From contig JAJTEN010000024.1 of assembly GCA_021298155.1 (NCBI GenBank), forward strand, positions 1-36,510: a stretch of DNA of 36,510 nucleotides, given 5' to 3'. Below, one piece after another: positions 17,901-25,785 of this stretch (position 1 is the first letter of the stretch; each line of letters begins with the position of its first letter). A model generated the notes under the pieces. The model had not been told where the DNA came from, ran no database searches, and saw only the letters and a program-made list of their open reading frames with translations. Position numbers and translations under genes: made by a program. Source of the stretch: Sphingobacteriales bacterium (GTDB taxonomy: Bacteria > Bacteroidota > Bacteroidia > UKL13-3).

Positions 17901-19675
17901 ACAGACCTAGCATTACGCAACAAGCTATAAATGATACCATTTTCTGCAATGGTGGAAATGCCCATTTTAAAATTTTGGCCAGAGCCAGCGGCATTAAATA
18001 CCAATGGCAATTAAAACAAGGAAGCACCTGGCAAAACCTTACAGATAACTTATCTTATATTGGAACAAATACAGACTCATTGCGTATTATCAATCCAAAC
18101 TCATTATTTAATAACAATCAATATAGATGTGTGGTGAGTGGTGCTTGCAACCCCGCCGACACAAGTATTGCAAGAACCCTAATAGTTGTTAGCAACAATT
18201 ATTGGACAGGTGCCACAGGAACAAACTGGAACAATGCGGCTAATTGGAGTTGTGGAATCCTTCCAACGGCAAGCACAGATGCCATCATAAATAATGTAAG
18301 TAACCTACCTGTTATTAGTGATAGCGTTCAACAGTGTTATAAATTAAGTATTGCAGCAGGTGCAAGTGTTACCCTGAATAATGCTGCTTCTAAACTTGCC
18401 ATATTTGGCCCAATCGAACTCAATGGAAATATCATTCATTCTAATGGAACCATATCCTTTTCAGGAAATGTAACCCAAAACATACCACCTATTGCTTTTC
18501 ATAAATTAGAAATAAATAATAGCAGCGGTGTGCAACTAGGGGGACATATAAGCGTTGCGAATCAACTTCATTTTATTCAGGGAACCATTCAATTAAACCA
18601 GTATCATTTAAGTTTACTGGGTAATAATTCACAAATATTTGGCGCTAATTCTGCTAATAAATTCATAGTTAGTAACGATACAGGTTCATTGATTATCCAA
18701 CACATTGGAACGGGTAATAGATTGGGATCCGTTTTGTTTCCTATTGGTTCGAACCCCAATAGCTATACCCCATTAAGCCTGCTTAATGCAGGCGTAAGCG
18801 ACCACTTTACAGCACGCGTAATGCCACAAGTTTACAACCAATATCAAAGCAATGGCAACCCACTGGGCGCTGCATACACCGCAAATGCAGTAAATAAAAC
18901 CTGGGTATTACATGAGTTAGTTAGCGGAGGAAGTAATGCCCAAGTGCAATTTTCATGGAATATAAACGATGAATTATTTACGTTTAATAGAAGTGCTAGT
19001 TATGTAGCCCAATATTCAGGTACACAATGGACCGGAAATACACCAACTGCAGCAGGCGGTATAAATCCTTATTTTCAAAGTATAAGTGGCGTAACTCAAT
19101 TTACTATTTTTGGGGTAGCAAGTGGTGGACTTTTACCTATCAAATTGTTGTCATTCGAGGCAAATCAAGAAAATCGGTTGGTTCAATTGAATTGGAAAAC
19201 ACTTTCTGAAAAAAATAGTAAAATATTTCAGGTTGAACGATCAACAGATGGCATACTATTTACTAAAATTGGTGAGGTAAAAGCAGCCGGCAATAGCGAA
19301 GTTTTAAAAACCTATGGGTTCACAGATACAGATTTACCACAACATACTAACTGGTACTATCGCCTAAGGTTAGTTGATAGAGATGATACTTATTCATTCT
19401 CAAAAGTCATACAATTACAATCCATTGCATCAAACCAAATACATGTATTCCCAAATCCTTTTTGTAAAGAAATACATATTGATCCAAAAGAACTTGAAAA
19501 CACAGAAGTACTTATTACTTTAAGTCATATAAATGGCAACACAGTTTTACAAAAAAAGATGCTGTTGCAGGGGTTGCAGCAAATAAATGATATTGCACAA
19601 TTGGTTCCGGGGATATACATTTTGAGCATTCAATCTCAAAATTATGCCACCCAAATAAAGCTCATCAAAGAATAG
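11981..19675 (+). CDS. giant beta-helix surface protein with T9SS type A sorting domain
   Basis: A 2564-residue secreted protein rich in Asn, Ser, Gly and Thr. In order there are: a signal peptide (1-24, ending AKGQ); an N-terminal beta domain; an fibronectin-III-like domain at about 243-340 (NWNDSSNSETYFLVY); a first long right-handed beta-helix region at about 346-1110 with repeated NNxIxN/GNxIGG turns; an Ig-like spacer at about 1121-1255; and a second beta-helix region at about 1263-1960. Then come an Ig-like domain (1974-2070), a WTGATGTNWNNAANW module from about 2072, a LPIKLLSFEA linker (2385) and a type A sorting domain with VFPNPF at 2489-2494. The last domain directs export through the type IX system and attachment to the surface. 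The beta-helix parts may bind or cleave polysaccharide, but no catalytic residues can be named. It is convergent with the ABC gene, 6 bases away. Confidence 0.9.
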   Translation: MKKIYFFFYVLAFLFSPIYQAKGQSVVNYVLSASASSYTPISGGVPISISGNLNDGYANNIPIGFVFVYNSQSYTSISVSTNGFISLGGTISNPANGTNNLSTGGGTISPRPIIAPLWDNLNFNLNSDLSYQTIGNAPNRTFIMQWQNARWGSLAINPGISFQVRLFEADSKIEFIYRNESGTLNAPSASIGITNNNSGTKNFLCLTSTSNNSSDTSTIIETTTLNTKPSSGQSYTFAPKFQVPTTPSVLTYTNITGTQLTLNWNDSSNSETYFLVYMSSDDINYNLISTINSINSAGTGTSYQQNFSGLVPGNRYYFRVYACNEGSLPVNYTQGNVTTAAGLLSGVKQICPSLCDYTSIGAACNDIRAKGVDGSLVLELMNTYSPSVESYPLIFGNLLSNNTNTITIKPHSAVVNPIIFTSNATSTFAFNQTNYLTIDGQKNGQTASEFIQIFNSNSSGSAISFINGSSNNTITNCRILGTTQSNNSGVIGFLGSSMTTGNNYNSIFNNSIKDSINTPMNCIYSGGNTNAPNLYNSIYNNNIYNYHNASNPSYGIFIGSGSNAWFISNNSFYQTSIRNISFTYAGAMHLANGSNYTVIGNYIGGSAPSCGGAASQYTGNGFVNLIRLNLSASNTNVLLGNYVQNINLNWSGSSGINSLIHLINGAFNISGNQLGSETESLKITVNNTTGTIDFAAIYLGGGSSYDETQINYNSISGFNIGSSGLGNIQFAGIRIANTVPALQINDNTIGSATQSNNIHNQSKAYTYGIIGPAGSSQNTITGNLIANMHANNTDSNANVCGIFINSSGSFTVSRNTIFKLFSKSVLAQNAYNSPTVGIWHASSGPDQICSFNTIHNLYATNNSNPNMNNVFGIRYINSASGTNVLANNFVHTLGSSATIGATIYGIQNANQFCISTNNMIRLGIDSNGNNMIGNHSFIGIHDYNSTNSNSYYHNSIYIGGQNLGPNNLNSYAFFNSDVASGTRNIINNIFYNARSNVSGTGKQYAICFALFNINGLTLDHNIYYAPNSGGNFGRINVTDYTNIHAWRSQTFMDFNTGIGDPNFVNPNGNSNNLSLKLQSNSAAEGSGMEIPEVEIDYEGEIRQNNTPNDIGADAGNYTKIDIFAPYIDYQPLSNTTSISNRTVVAKIKDAGVGVNTNVVWRPRIYFRRILPTVSAWQTTQGTQTSGTSKDGTWSFSIDYSLTGTPVLNGHRYQYYIVAQDSANPTNVFFNPFAGGNHATVNSMITAPTNAYTYSIVNGLATNLFVGTGQTYTNLTGPSGLFAAINNGVLTGNTTATILTNTTEPGTIALNNLGLNGFNLLIKPTNSPILVSGNANTGVLAMIAIDGAEGVCIDGGSNRLLTFRNSIGTIPNAGTASTIRIRNGYRDTIKNCIIEGNSANSSIGTVNFGTSSVAQSSESIVLNNNQIRPPLNDSTNAPNSPVVINSAAGNISNCRISANQIIDFNTFGIYIQNAGRNIIIGDSMDAGSGNHLIQRRARTAMQYPIMVGSGNGNTIGNNKIYNLHNITHSGGIYGIYVYNGINNTLITKNSIGGSNENRGGDPMRMSNIFTGIIINGGNLQHTRIEQNRIGNILLNGTSGTFTGIYGIGGKLMINNNLIGVDKNNSIASDSISISQSFYGIRYNSSSTVNISNNQIRNLYNNGIGFSVGISIDNGIFQINNNDISHLYTKATTNNSVDYSCVGIRISSARTDNNIENNNISDLHNLSNFISSSVTGIAVMNTIKTSMIQRNRIYNLFSTNTGLTTSSPIIRGIFVGSNGSSIYHNNQISLAQEIANTQPRIRGIDISSSGGTNQFYYNTIYIGGVNAGDNNSSAFFRNVSSSTAAVELVNNILYNERMGAGTHYSLSSNLSGNFIQDNNLFVARAVGSIIEFPLGTSRTLATWNSFTGNPIYNILNTNTELLADSFFENKNMGNLKSTSCRIADIGAYVSVQNDFQNQLRGIPSDIGSTEFTLSNDRPSITQQAINDTIFCNGGNAHFKILARASGIKYQWQLKQGSTWQNLTDNLSYIGTNTDSLRIINPNSLFNNNQYRCVVSGACNPADTSIARTLIVVSNNYWTGATGTNWNNAANWSCGILPTASTDAIINNVSNLPVISDSVQQCYKLSIAAGASVTLNNAASKLAIFGPIELNGNIIHSNGTISFSGNVTQNIPPIAFHKLEINNSSGVQLGGHISVANQLHFIQGTIQLNQYHLSLLGNNSQIFGANSANKFIVSNDTGSLIIQHIGTGNRLGSVLFPIGSNPNSYTPLSLLNAGVSDHFTARVMPQVYNQYQSNGNPLGAAYTANAVNKTWVLHELVSGGSNAQVQFSWNINDELFTFNRSASYVAQYSGTQWTGNTPTAAGGINPYFQSISGVTQFTIFGVASGGLLPIKLLSFEANQENRLVQLNWKTLSEKNSKIFQVERSTDGILFTKIGEVKAAGNSEVLKTYGFTDTDLPQHTNWYYRLRLVDRDDTYSFSKVIQLQSIASNQIHVFPNPFCKEIHIDPKELENTEVLITLSHINGNTVLQKKMLLQGLQQINDIAQLVPGIYILSIQSQNYATQIKLIKE

Positions 19676-19681
19676 GTGCTT

Positions 19682-21421
19682 TTATCTCTCTCCTATTTGT
19701 TGACGCCACATGGCATAATACAATCCCCTTTGGGCCAACAGCTCGGTATGTTCACCTGTTTCTACCAATTCTCCTTTTTCTAATACATAAATCCGATTGG
19801 CGTGCATAATGGTTGAAAGCCTGTGCGCAATCATTACTGTGATATGATTCTTACTTGAACTAATTTCTCTGATAGTTTTGCCTATTTCTTCCTCTGTAAT
19901 ACTATCTAATGCAGAAGTAGCCTCATCAAAAATCAACAAGCTTGGATTTCTAAGCAAAGCCCTAGCGATAGATAAGCGCTGTTTCTCTCCACCAGAAATT
20001 TTTATTCCACCCTCACCTATTACACTATTGATTCCATTTTCACTTCTCGCCAGTAAATTTTGACAAGATGCCTGGTGGAGTGCCTGTGTGATTTGCTCAT
20101 CTGATGCCCTGGGGTTAACAAACAATAAATTTTCTTTAATTGTGCCCGAGAACAACTGAGTGTCTTGTGTAACAAATCCAATTTGATTACGCAATGCCTC
20201 TATATCTATTTCCTTAGTCGGAATTTGATTAAATTTAATTTCACCCACATTGGGCTCATACAAACCCACAAGTAATTTTACCAAAGTAGTTTTGCCTGAA
20301 CCAGATGGCCCAACAAAAGCGATAGTTTCTCCACTCTTCACATCAAAACTTACGCCACTCAATGCAGCTTGCTTTCCGGTTTTATGCATAAAACCAACCT
20401 GATTAAAAGAAACCGTATGAAGGGTTTCTATTGAAATAGGATTAACAGGTTTAACGGCCAAGGGCTTTTCCATAATCTGATTAAAATTCTGCAAAGAAGC
20501 TTCTGCCTCTCGATAACTTAAAATCACATTGCCCATTTCTTGCATTGGCCCAAAAATAAAAAAGGAATAAAACTGCAGTGTCATTAATTGTCCTAAACTC
20601 ATTTCCGCTTTAAAAATCATATACATGAGAACAAACAAGATTGATTGACGCAAAAAATTAACGATAGTACCTTGTAAGAAACTAATACTGCGAATATCTT
20701 TTACCTTTTGTAGTTCCAATTGCAAAATCTTTTGGGTAGAAACATGCAAACGTTTCATTTCTTGATGCGTTAATCCTAAACTTTTGATGAGTTCAATATT
20801 TCTTAGTGATTCTGTTGTAGACCCGGCCATTGCCTTAGTTTGGGATACAATGCGTTGTTGCACTACTTTAACTTTTTTAGATAAAATATTGGTTAAACTG
20901 GCCAATAGAAAACTAGCTGCGAAATACAATACAATAAGCCAAGGCTGAACTTGAATAGCATAAATGACTACAAACACAATCCCCACTAAAGATGTAAAAA
21001 AGATATTGATAAAATTTAAAATAAACTTTTCAGAATCCGTTCGAACTTTTTGTAACACATTTAAAAGTTCACCGCTACGCTGATCTTCAAACTCTTGAAA
21101 AGGTAATTGCAAAGCATGTTTTAATCCATCGGTATAAACAGCAGCGCCAAATTTTTGAATAATTAAATTCAATGTATAATCTTGAAAGGCCTTTGCAATT
21201 CTACTTACCATAGCCACACCAACTGCAGCAGAAATAAGTATGGCAACCCCAATTAAAAAAGTATGCTCATCATAATTAGCAGGCTTACTTGCAAATCTAT
21301 CTATCAGTTTACCGTAAATAAATGGATCCAACATAGAAAACATTTGATTTACTGCAGCCAAGAATAAAGCCAAAGCAACCAAGTTTTTATAAGGTCTTAA
21401 ATATTTTAAAAAAATGTTCAT
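19682..21421 (-). CDS. ABC transporter, fused permease and ATP-binding protein
   Basis: A 579-residue half-transporter of the exporter type. Residues 1-310 hold about six membrane segments (for example 14-30, 55-75, 140-170 and 255-290). The nucleotide-binding domain shows Walker A GPSGSGKT (371-378), Q-loop Gln419, signature SGGEKQR (476-482), Walker B LLIFDE with catalytic Glu500, and H-loop His533. All catalytic residues are intact, so it can work as a homodimer. The substrate could be lipid, peptide or drug and cannot be predicted. No partner half-transporter gene is adjacent. A TACCTTTG promoter element lies upstream. Confidence 0.93.
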   Translation of the reverse strand: MNIFLKYLRPYKNLVALALFLAAVNQMFSMLDPFIYGKLIDRFASKPANYDEHTFLIGVAILISAAVGVAMVSRIAKAFQDYTLNLIIQKFGAAVYTDGLKHALQLPFQEFEDQRSGELLNVLQKVRTDSEKFILNFINIFFTSLVGIVFVVIYAIQVQPWLIVLYFAASFLLASLTNILSKKVKVVQQRIVSQTKAMAGSTTESLRNIELIKSLGLTHQEMKRLHVSTQKILQLELQKVKDIRSISFLQGTIVNFLRQSILFVLMYMIFKAEMSLGQLMTLQFYSFFIFGPMQEMGNVILSYREAEASLQNFNQIMEKPLAVKPVNPISIETLHTVSFNQVGFMHKTGKQAALSGVSFDVKSGETIAFVGPSGSGKTTLVKLLVGLYEPNVGEIKFNQIPTKEIDIEALRNQIGFVTQDTQLFSGTIKENLLFVNPRASDEQITQALHQASCQNLLARSENGINSVIGEGGIKISGGEKQRLSIARALLRNPSLLIFDEATSALDSITEEEIGKTIREISSSKNHITVMIAHRLSTIMHANRIYVLEKGELVETGEHTELLAQRGLYYAMWRQQIGER

Positions 21422-21454
21422 GGAATGTAGTTTTTAACGCGCCAAATAGCATTT

Positions 21455-21462
21455 CAAAGGTA
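21455..21462 (-). promoter_or_regulatory. -7 promoter element of the ABC transporter gene
   Basis: Minus-strand TACCTTTG matches TAnnTTTG exactly. It would start transcription about 28 bases before the ATG at 21421. A TTG at ideal spacing is not clear. Confidence 0.45.
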
Positions 21463-21519
21463 AACAGCAATTTGTCAATTTGAGTATTACATACAAATAA
21501 ATTATTCATTCAATGAACA

Positions 21520-22956
21520 TCAGGATTGAAAGGGGAGTTGGGGTTTTACCAGTATAGATTCTTCCCGCTCCACAGATACTTGTCCGGCATGAGCCCCTTT
21601 TGGCTTACGTACATATTTTTTAGGTGTATATATCACTGGAACCCATTCACTGCCTGAAGCAGACGAATAATAAGCAGCTATGGCAGCGGCTATTTGAATA
21701 ATCGGTTCAGGAAAATGTTGAACCTGTTGGTGTTTAATAACAACATGACTTCCACTAACTCCTTTGGCATGCAACCATAAATCATCTTTATGAGCAAATT
21801 TTAAAGTAAGTTCATCATTATTCCGTGCATTTTTACCCACGTAAATTTGAAATCCCTGACAATCGAATTTTCTAAACTTTTCTTTGAGTGGTATTTGCAC
21901 CCGTAGTTTTTCTTCTTTTATCCAAGGCTTTAAATCTTTTAAAAATTGAGCCTCGCCTATATACCTATAGATTTGTTCAACTTCGGCTAATCTACTTTGG
22001 GCTTGCACCAATTGCTGTTGCTTTATTGCAATTTCCTTTTTTCGATTTTTGTGCTTTTGGTAATAATATGCCGCATTTTCTTGAGGCGATAAGTCCTTTT
22101 TTAAGGCAATATCAATAGTCTGATTTCGATAAAAATCATACAATATTACAGCTGTCTGTTTACCTTGAATCAGATGCAAATTAGCCATTATGATATGACC
22201 AATTTCATCGAATGGAATGGCTTTTTCAGCCAATTGAAAAAATTGGGACGCTCCTTGAATGATTGCCTTCTCTCGTTTGATCTTTTGTTTATATTGAGCC
22301 AATAATGAATACTGCGCTTCCACAAATACATGTAATTGCAAATATCTTTTAGCAAAGTAATTTAAAGCTTCGAAAATAGAATCTGTTTGCAATAAACATG
22401 TTCCTATTTGTTCACCAAAATTTAAAACTATGCTTTTATTTGGCTCTATGGTTTCCCAAACAAAATAATTACCTGTAAATTGTATGTTTTCAACCACTTT
22501 GTCCGCTTGATTAAAATCAGCCAATTGCAATCGTTTATCGTTTTCAATTTGTGATCTAAAGAGTTGTTTTGGTTCAGACCCTGCATAATACAACACATTG
22601 GTTAATGGACCATATAGTTTAAACACCAAGTGTTGGTTCGAAGCAAAAGACAACTGAAAGGAACGATTATGCTTGTGTACTTCTACCTTTTCAACGGCTA
22701 TTCCCAGCAAGTCTTTAAATAGCGGAAAAACACCCGTATCTCTTGAAACAGCATACTCTGAGAATAGGAGTAATCCAGTTTTACATTCAGTATTAACTTG
22801 TATGCTTATGTTTTCTTTACCTTTAAAAAACACCAAGCTTAATACTGATTGTTGATAATCTCTAAATGCATCCTGTAAGATATAGCCGCTCAATAATTCA
22901 TTTAAATGTTGTGCCAATAAAGGAAAAATCACCTGATGTTGGTGTAATGATCGCAT
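21520..22956 (-). CDS. NFACT-family (RqcH/NEMF-like) RNA-binding protein
   Basis: A 478-residue protein with an NFACT-N-like region (about 1-120), a coiled-coil middle (about 210-345, rich in Lys, Gln and Glu) and an NFACT-R (DUF814) domain at about 362-470. The last has the typical FQIYVGKNARNNDELT and DLWLHAKGVSGSHVVIKH. RqcH relatives bind obstructed 50S ribosomal subunits and recruit tRNA-Ala to tail stalled peptides. The Asp-Arg pair needed for tailing in Bacillus RqcH aligns, in my reading, with Asn97-Arg98 (KHNRSF). The protein is about 90 residues shorter than Bacillus RqcH. Ribosome or tRNA binding is likely, and alanine tailing is uncertain. It starts 1 base after the stop of the upstream MBL gene, so the pair is translationally coupled. 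Confidence 0.88.
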   Translation of the reverse strand: MRSLHQHQVIFPLLAQHLNELLSGYILQDAFRDYQQSVLSLVFFKGKENISIQVNTECKTGLLLFSEYAVSRDTGVFPLFKDLLGIAVEKVEVHKHNRSFQLSFASNQHLVFKLYGPLTNVLYYAGSEPKQLFRSQIENDKRLQLADFNQADKVVENIQFTGNYFVWETIEPNKSIVLNFGEQIGTCLLQTDSIFEALNYFAKRYLQLHVFVEAQYSLLAQYKQKIKREKAIIQGASQFFQLAEKAIPFDEIGHIIMANLHLIQGKQTAVILYDFYRNQTIDIALKKDLSPQENAAYYYQKHKNRKKEIAIKQQQLVQAQSRLAEVEQIYRYIGEAQFLKDLKPWIKEEKLRVQIPLKEKFRKFDCQGFQIYVGKNARNNDELTLKFAHKDDLWLHAKGVSGSHVVIKHQQVQHFPEPIIQIAAAIAAYYSSASGSEWVPVIYTPKKYVRKPKGAHAGQVSVEREESILVKPQLPFQS

Positions 22957-22957
22957 G

Positions 22958-23719
22958 TTAAAATTGCAGTGTTAACCCGTCGTATGCCAAATGAATATGG
23001 TTTGGCAGTTCATTTTCTACCTCTTTGTGTATACCCAATTGGTGACTTATATGAGTAAAATAAGCTACTTCAGGTTGTATCACATTTACCATGGCTATAG
23101 CCTCATCTAAAGTAAAATGGGAAATATGATGCTCTTTACGCAGCGCATTTAATACCAATACTTTGCAACCTTTTATTTTTTCCAATTCTTTGGGCTCAAT
23201 TTTATTGGCATCTGTAATGTAAACAAAATCATTCAATCGAAAGCCCAATACAGGTAATTTATGATGCATTACTTGTATCGGAATAATGGGTAGTTCAATG
23301 AGCGAAAAAGGTTCCAAAGAAATTTGATGTAGGTTCATCTCAGGCACACCAGGGTATTTGGGTTCTTCAAATGCATAAAAAAACTCCCTCCGAATGGCAT
23401 TTTCAACTCTTTTTTCACAATACACATCAATGGGTTTTTTCATGGCAAAATTAAAACCACGTATATCATCTAATCCCGCCATATGATCTCTATGTGCATG
23501 CGTAAACAAAATACCATCTAGGCGCTCTATGCCACATCGTAGCATTTGTGCTCTAAAATCTGGTCCGCAATCTACCACCAAATGTTGGTTATTATGGCTA
23601 ATTAAAATACTTGTGCGCAAGCGTTTATCTTTAGGGTCTACAGAGTTGCACACCTCACATTTGCAAGCAATAATTGGCACCCCCTGCGATGTTCCTGTTC
23701 CTAAAAATTCTACTTTCAT
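22958..23719 (-). CDS. PhnP-like metallo-beta-lactamase-fold hydrolase
   Basis: A 253-residue MBL-fold enzyme. The metal motif FTHAHRDHMAG supplies His74, His76, Asp78 and His79. A bridging Asp is in the YITDANKI segment, and a late histidine is in YFTHISH. An N-terminal CKCEVC cluster (Cys19, Cys21, Cys24) is typical of the PhnP-like group, where it binds a structural zinc. PhnP itself is a cyclic ribose phosphodiesterase, but most relatives act on unknown phosphodiesters or nucleotides. There are no phosphonate genes here, so the PhnP role should not be assumed. It is the first gene of a two-gene unit with the NFACT protein and diverges from the Spy-like gene. Confidence 0.9.
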   Translation of the reverse strand: MKVEFLGTGTSQGVPIIACKCEVCNSVDPKDKRLRTSILISHNNQHLVVDCGPDFRAQMLRCGIERLDGILFTHAHRDHMAGLDDIRGFNFAMKKPIDVYCEKRVENAIRREFFYAFEEPKYPGVPEMNLHQISLEPFSLIELPIIPIQVMHHKLPVLGFRLNDFVYITDANKIEPKELEKIKGCKVLVLNALRKEHHISHFTLDEAIAMVNVIQPEVAYFTHISHQLGIHKEVENELPNHIHLAYDGLTLQF

Positions 23720-23830
23720 TCCTTTGGCAAATTATTAAGATATGCTGGTTAAACAAAGAAAAAATATTTCATTTTAAACCAATAGCCTAAATTTACATCT
23801 TACTACAACAAGCATATTCATCTTATAACT

Positions 23831-24241
23831 ATGAAAAAATTAATCAAATTAGTATCACTTAGCCTAATTGCTTTCTTGTTTTTTGGTTCGAACCAAAGTT
23901 TTGCACAACAAAAGGGAAATAGACCAAATTCTGCATTTGGTGCCCTGAAGGAAAAATCAGATTCTTTAAAAATCAAATTAAAACTAACTGATTTTCAATC
24001 GGCTAAATTTGATGAAATCATGAAACGGAATAGAGAGGAGATTCGAAAAAGAATGATGGAATTACCCGATGATGCAAGCCGTATGGAAAGAGCCGAAGTA
24101 ATGCGTGAAACCATGAAAAACGCTGATAAAGAAATACTAGAAATTTTGGATAGCGATCAACAAATTGTATATAGATCTGAAAAAGAGAAGATGCAACAAG
24201 AGAGAAAATCAAACAGGAAGAGGACTACCAAAAACGAATAG
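23831..24241 (+). CDS. Spy/CpxP-like small exported protein
   Basis: A 136-residue protein with a clear signal peptide (MKKLIKLVSLSLIAFLFFGS...FAQ, cleavage near residue 25). The mature part is helical and highly charged (Arg, Lys, Glu, Met). An LTDFQ motif at 52-56 resembles the LTxxQ motif of Spy/CpxP proteins, which act as periplasmic chaperones or stress sensors. Function is inferred from that motif, composition and size only. It is convergent with the TlpA-type gene, which ends 16 bases away. Confidence 0.7.
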   Translation: MKKLIKLVSLSLIAFLFFGSNQSFAQQKGNRPNSAFGALKEKSDSLKIKLKLTDFQSAKFDEIMKRNREEIRKRMMELPDDASRMERAEVMRETMKNADKEILEILDSDQQIVYRSEKEKMQQERKSNRKRTTKNE

Positions 24242-24257
24242 TTACAGACCATTGCAG

Positions 24258-25685
24258 TTATTTATCAGGAACGCTATCCCAAGTGCTATACTTACCCAAA
24301 ATCACCTTGTTTGAATCTAACAGGATAAAGCTGGGTGTGGCAGCAATATAATATTTTAATACTGCATCAGCATTCCACCCTTTATAGTCGCAACTATGCC
24401 ATAAATTTGGGAATTTTTTAATGCTGGCATCATGTATTTCTTTATTTGTATCTATGCTTATTGCCAAAACCGTAATTTCTTTGTGGGCAGCAGCCCACTC
24501 ATTTATTTTTGGTAATTCTTCGAGGCAATGCGGACAATTACTGCTCCAAAAAACCAATAACGTTTTAACTGATTTTATCTGATGAAGGGTAGCCTTCTTT
24601 TTTGTTTTGTTCAATTGGGTTTGTTCAATTAAGTTGAGCGAAAAATCTGGCGCTTTATTTCCAATTTTCATGGCAGCATAACCAATCATTCTTTTCTCAA
24701 ATTCGGTTTTTTCAAAAGTATCAAAACACTGCTCAGCTAAATCTTTATATTGCTGATCCAAGTATTGCAACACTTCCTCCTCGCCTATTTCTTTAAATCC
24801 AAGACTCAGGTATTTAAAGGCAAAAGCATGGGTTTCTTTATTTCCAGAAAACTTGCGAATGATTACATCTACCGAACGTTTAAAGCCATTGGTTTTTTCT
24901 TCGGCAGAAAAATTCATATTTGGATTCATCCAATAACGCAGGTAATTAAGAATATGATCTGTATATAATGGGGTATTAATTAAGGCTGGGTTATTGGCAT
25001 CAAACCCATCCCAAAAATGTTCTCTTTTTTCAAAATCCTGAATTCTAGGCTCATCTTTTGGATCAGCAAAATAGTATGGTCTATTGGCAACCATTTCATA
25101 TGCCAATGTTCCACGCATCAGATTTTTAAAGGCAGTAAATTGTTCGAAATATAAAGCCTTCTCCAATTCCCATTCTTTTATAGCGGCTTTTACTACCTCT
25201 GCGTTAGCTTGTGGATAGGCATGTATAAATTGATTGAGTAAATTAATTCTTTCCATTTGTTTGCTGCTCTCTTTTAAATAATCATACCAGTTTTTATTTT
25301 CTTGAGAACTCACAAATTGAGGATAAGCAAGGGGATCATTTGCCAATATAGTAAAGTCAATTAGCTTTTCTTTTCCATTGATAATGATATCTACATATTG
25401 CTCAGCTTCTGCCACTGCATATTGAAATCTATACACACCAATGGGTATATCAGGCGGTAAAGAGATAGAAAAATAACCATTTTTAATGGTGGCACCGCCA
25501 ACTGCAAAAGTGCCAACGCCATATTTTTTCATGATTACTTTTGCAAATTTGGTATTATTCACGAATTGTCCTTTTACCAAAATGCTATCTTGCGCATAAG
25601 CCGGCAATGAAGCCAAATACAACAAACACAAAAAGATTGGTAGGCGAAATCCAAATTTTAAATACTTCATCATTATAAATTTCAA
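24258..25685 (-). CDS. TlpA-type thioredoxin-fold protein with DUF4369-like N-terminus
   Basis: A 475-residue exported protein. The signal peptide ends in LPAYAQ at about residue 32; Met5 or Met6 are alternative starts. Residues about 35-115 resemble the DUF4369 beta domain. Residues about 120-335 form a helical region similar to DUF5106. Residues about 340-475 are a TlpA/AhpC-type thioredoxin domain with active site SSNCPHCLEE (Cys384, Cys387) and cis-Pro451 in AATPSFILLD. Members of this Bacteroidota group are periplasmic thiol-disulfide oxidoreductases. The exact client is unknown. It has no close partner on its strand, and a terminator of the neighbouring FISUMP operon lies just upstream. 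Confidence 0.88.
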   Translation of the reverse strand: MKFIMMKYLKFGFRLPIFLCLLYLASLPAYAQDSILVKGQFVNNTKFAKVIMKKYGVGTFAVGGATIKNGYFSISLPPDIPIGVYRFQYAVAEAEQYVDIIINGKEKLIDFTILANDPLAYPQFVSSQENKNWYDYLKESSKQMERINLLNQFIHAYPQANAEVVKAAIKEWELEKALYFEQFTAFKNLMRGTLAYEMVANRPYYFADPKDEPRIQDFEKREHFWDGFDANNPALINTPLYTDHILNYLRYWMNPNMNFSAEEKTNGFKRSVDVIIRKFSGNKETHAFAFKYLSLGFKEIGEEEVLQYLDQQYKDLAEQCFDTFEKTEFEKRMIGYAAMKIGNKAPDFSLNLIEQTQLNKTKKKATLHQIKSVKTLLVFWSSNCPHCLEELPKINEWAAAHKEITVLAISIDTNKEIHDASIKKFPNLWHSCDYKGWNADAVLKYYIAATPSFILLDSNKVILGKYSTWDSVPDK

Positions 25686-25722
25686 TCAAAATTACACTAT
25701 TCGGCATGCTTACACAATGCAA

Positions 25723-25766
25723 TATAAAAAGAAACATCCCCAAGAAGCGTATTTCTGGGGATGTTT
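25723..25766 (-). terminator. rho-independent terminator of the surface-protein operon
   Basis: AAACATCCCC (25732-25741) and GGGGATGTTT (25757-25766) form a 10-bp perfect stem, extended by AGAA/TTCT with one bulge. On the minus strand the stem is followed by a T-rich run (TTTCTTTTT). It lies 20 bases past the FISUMP gene stop. Confidence 0.85.
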
Positions 25767-25785
25767 AACCTGTATCGAATTGCGT

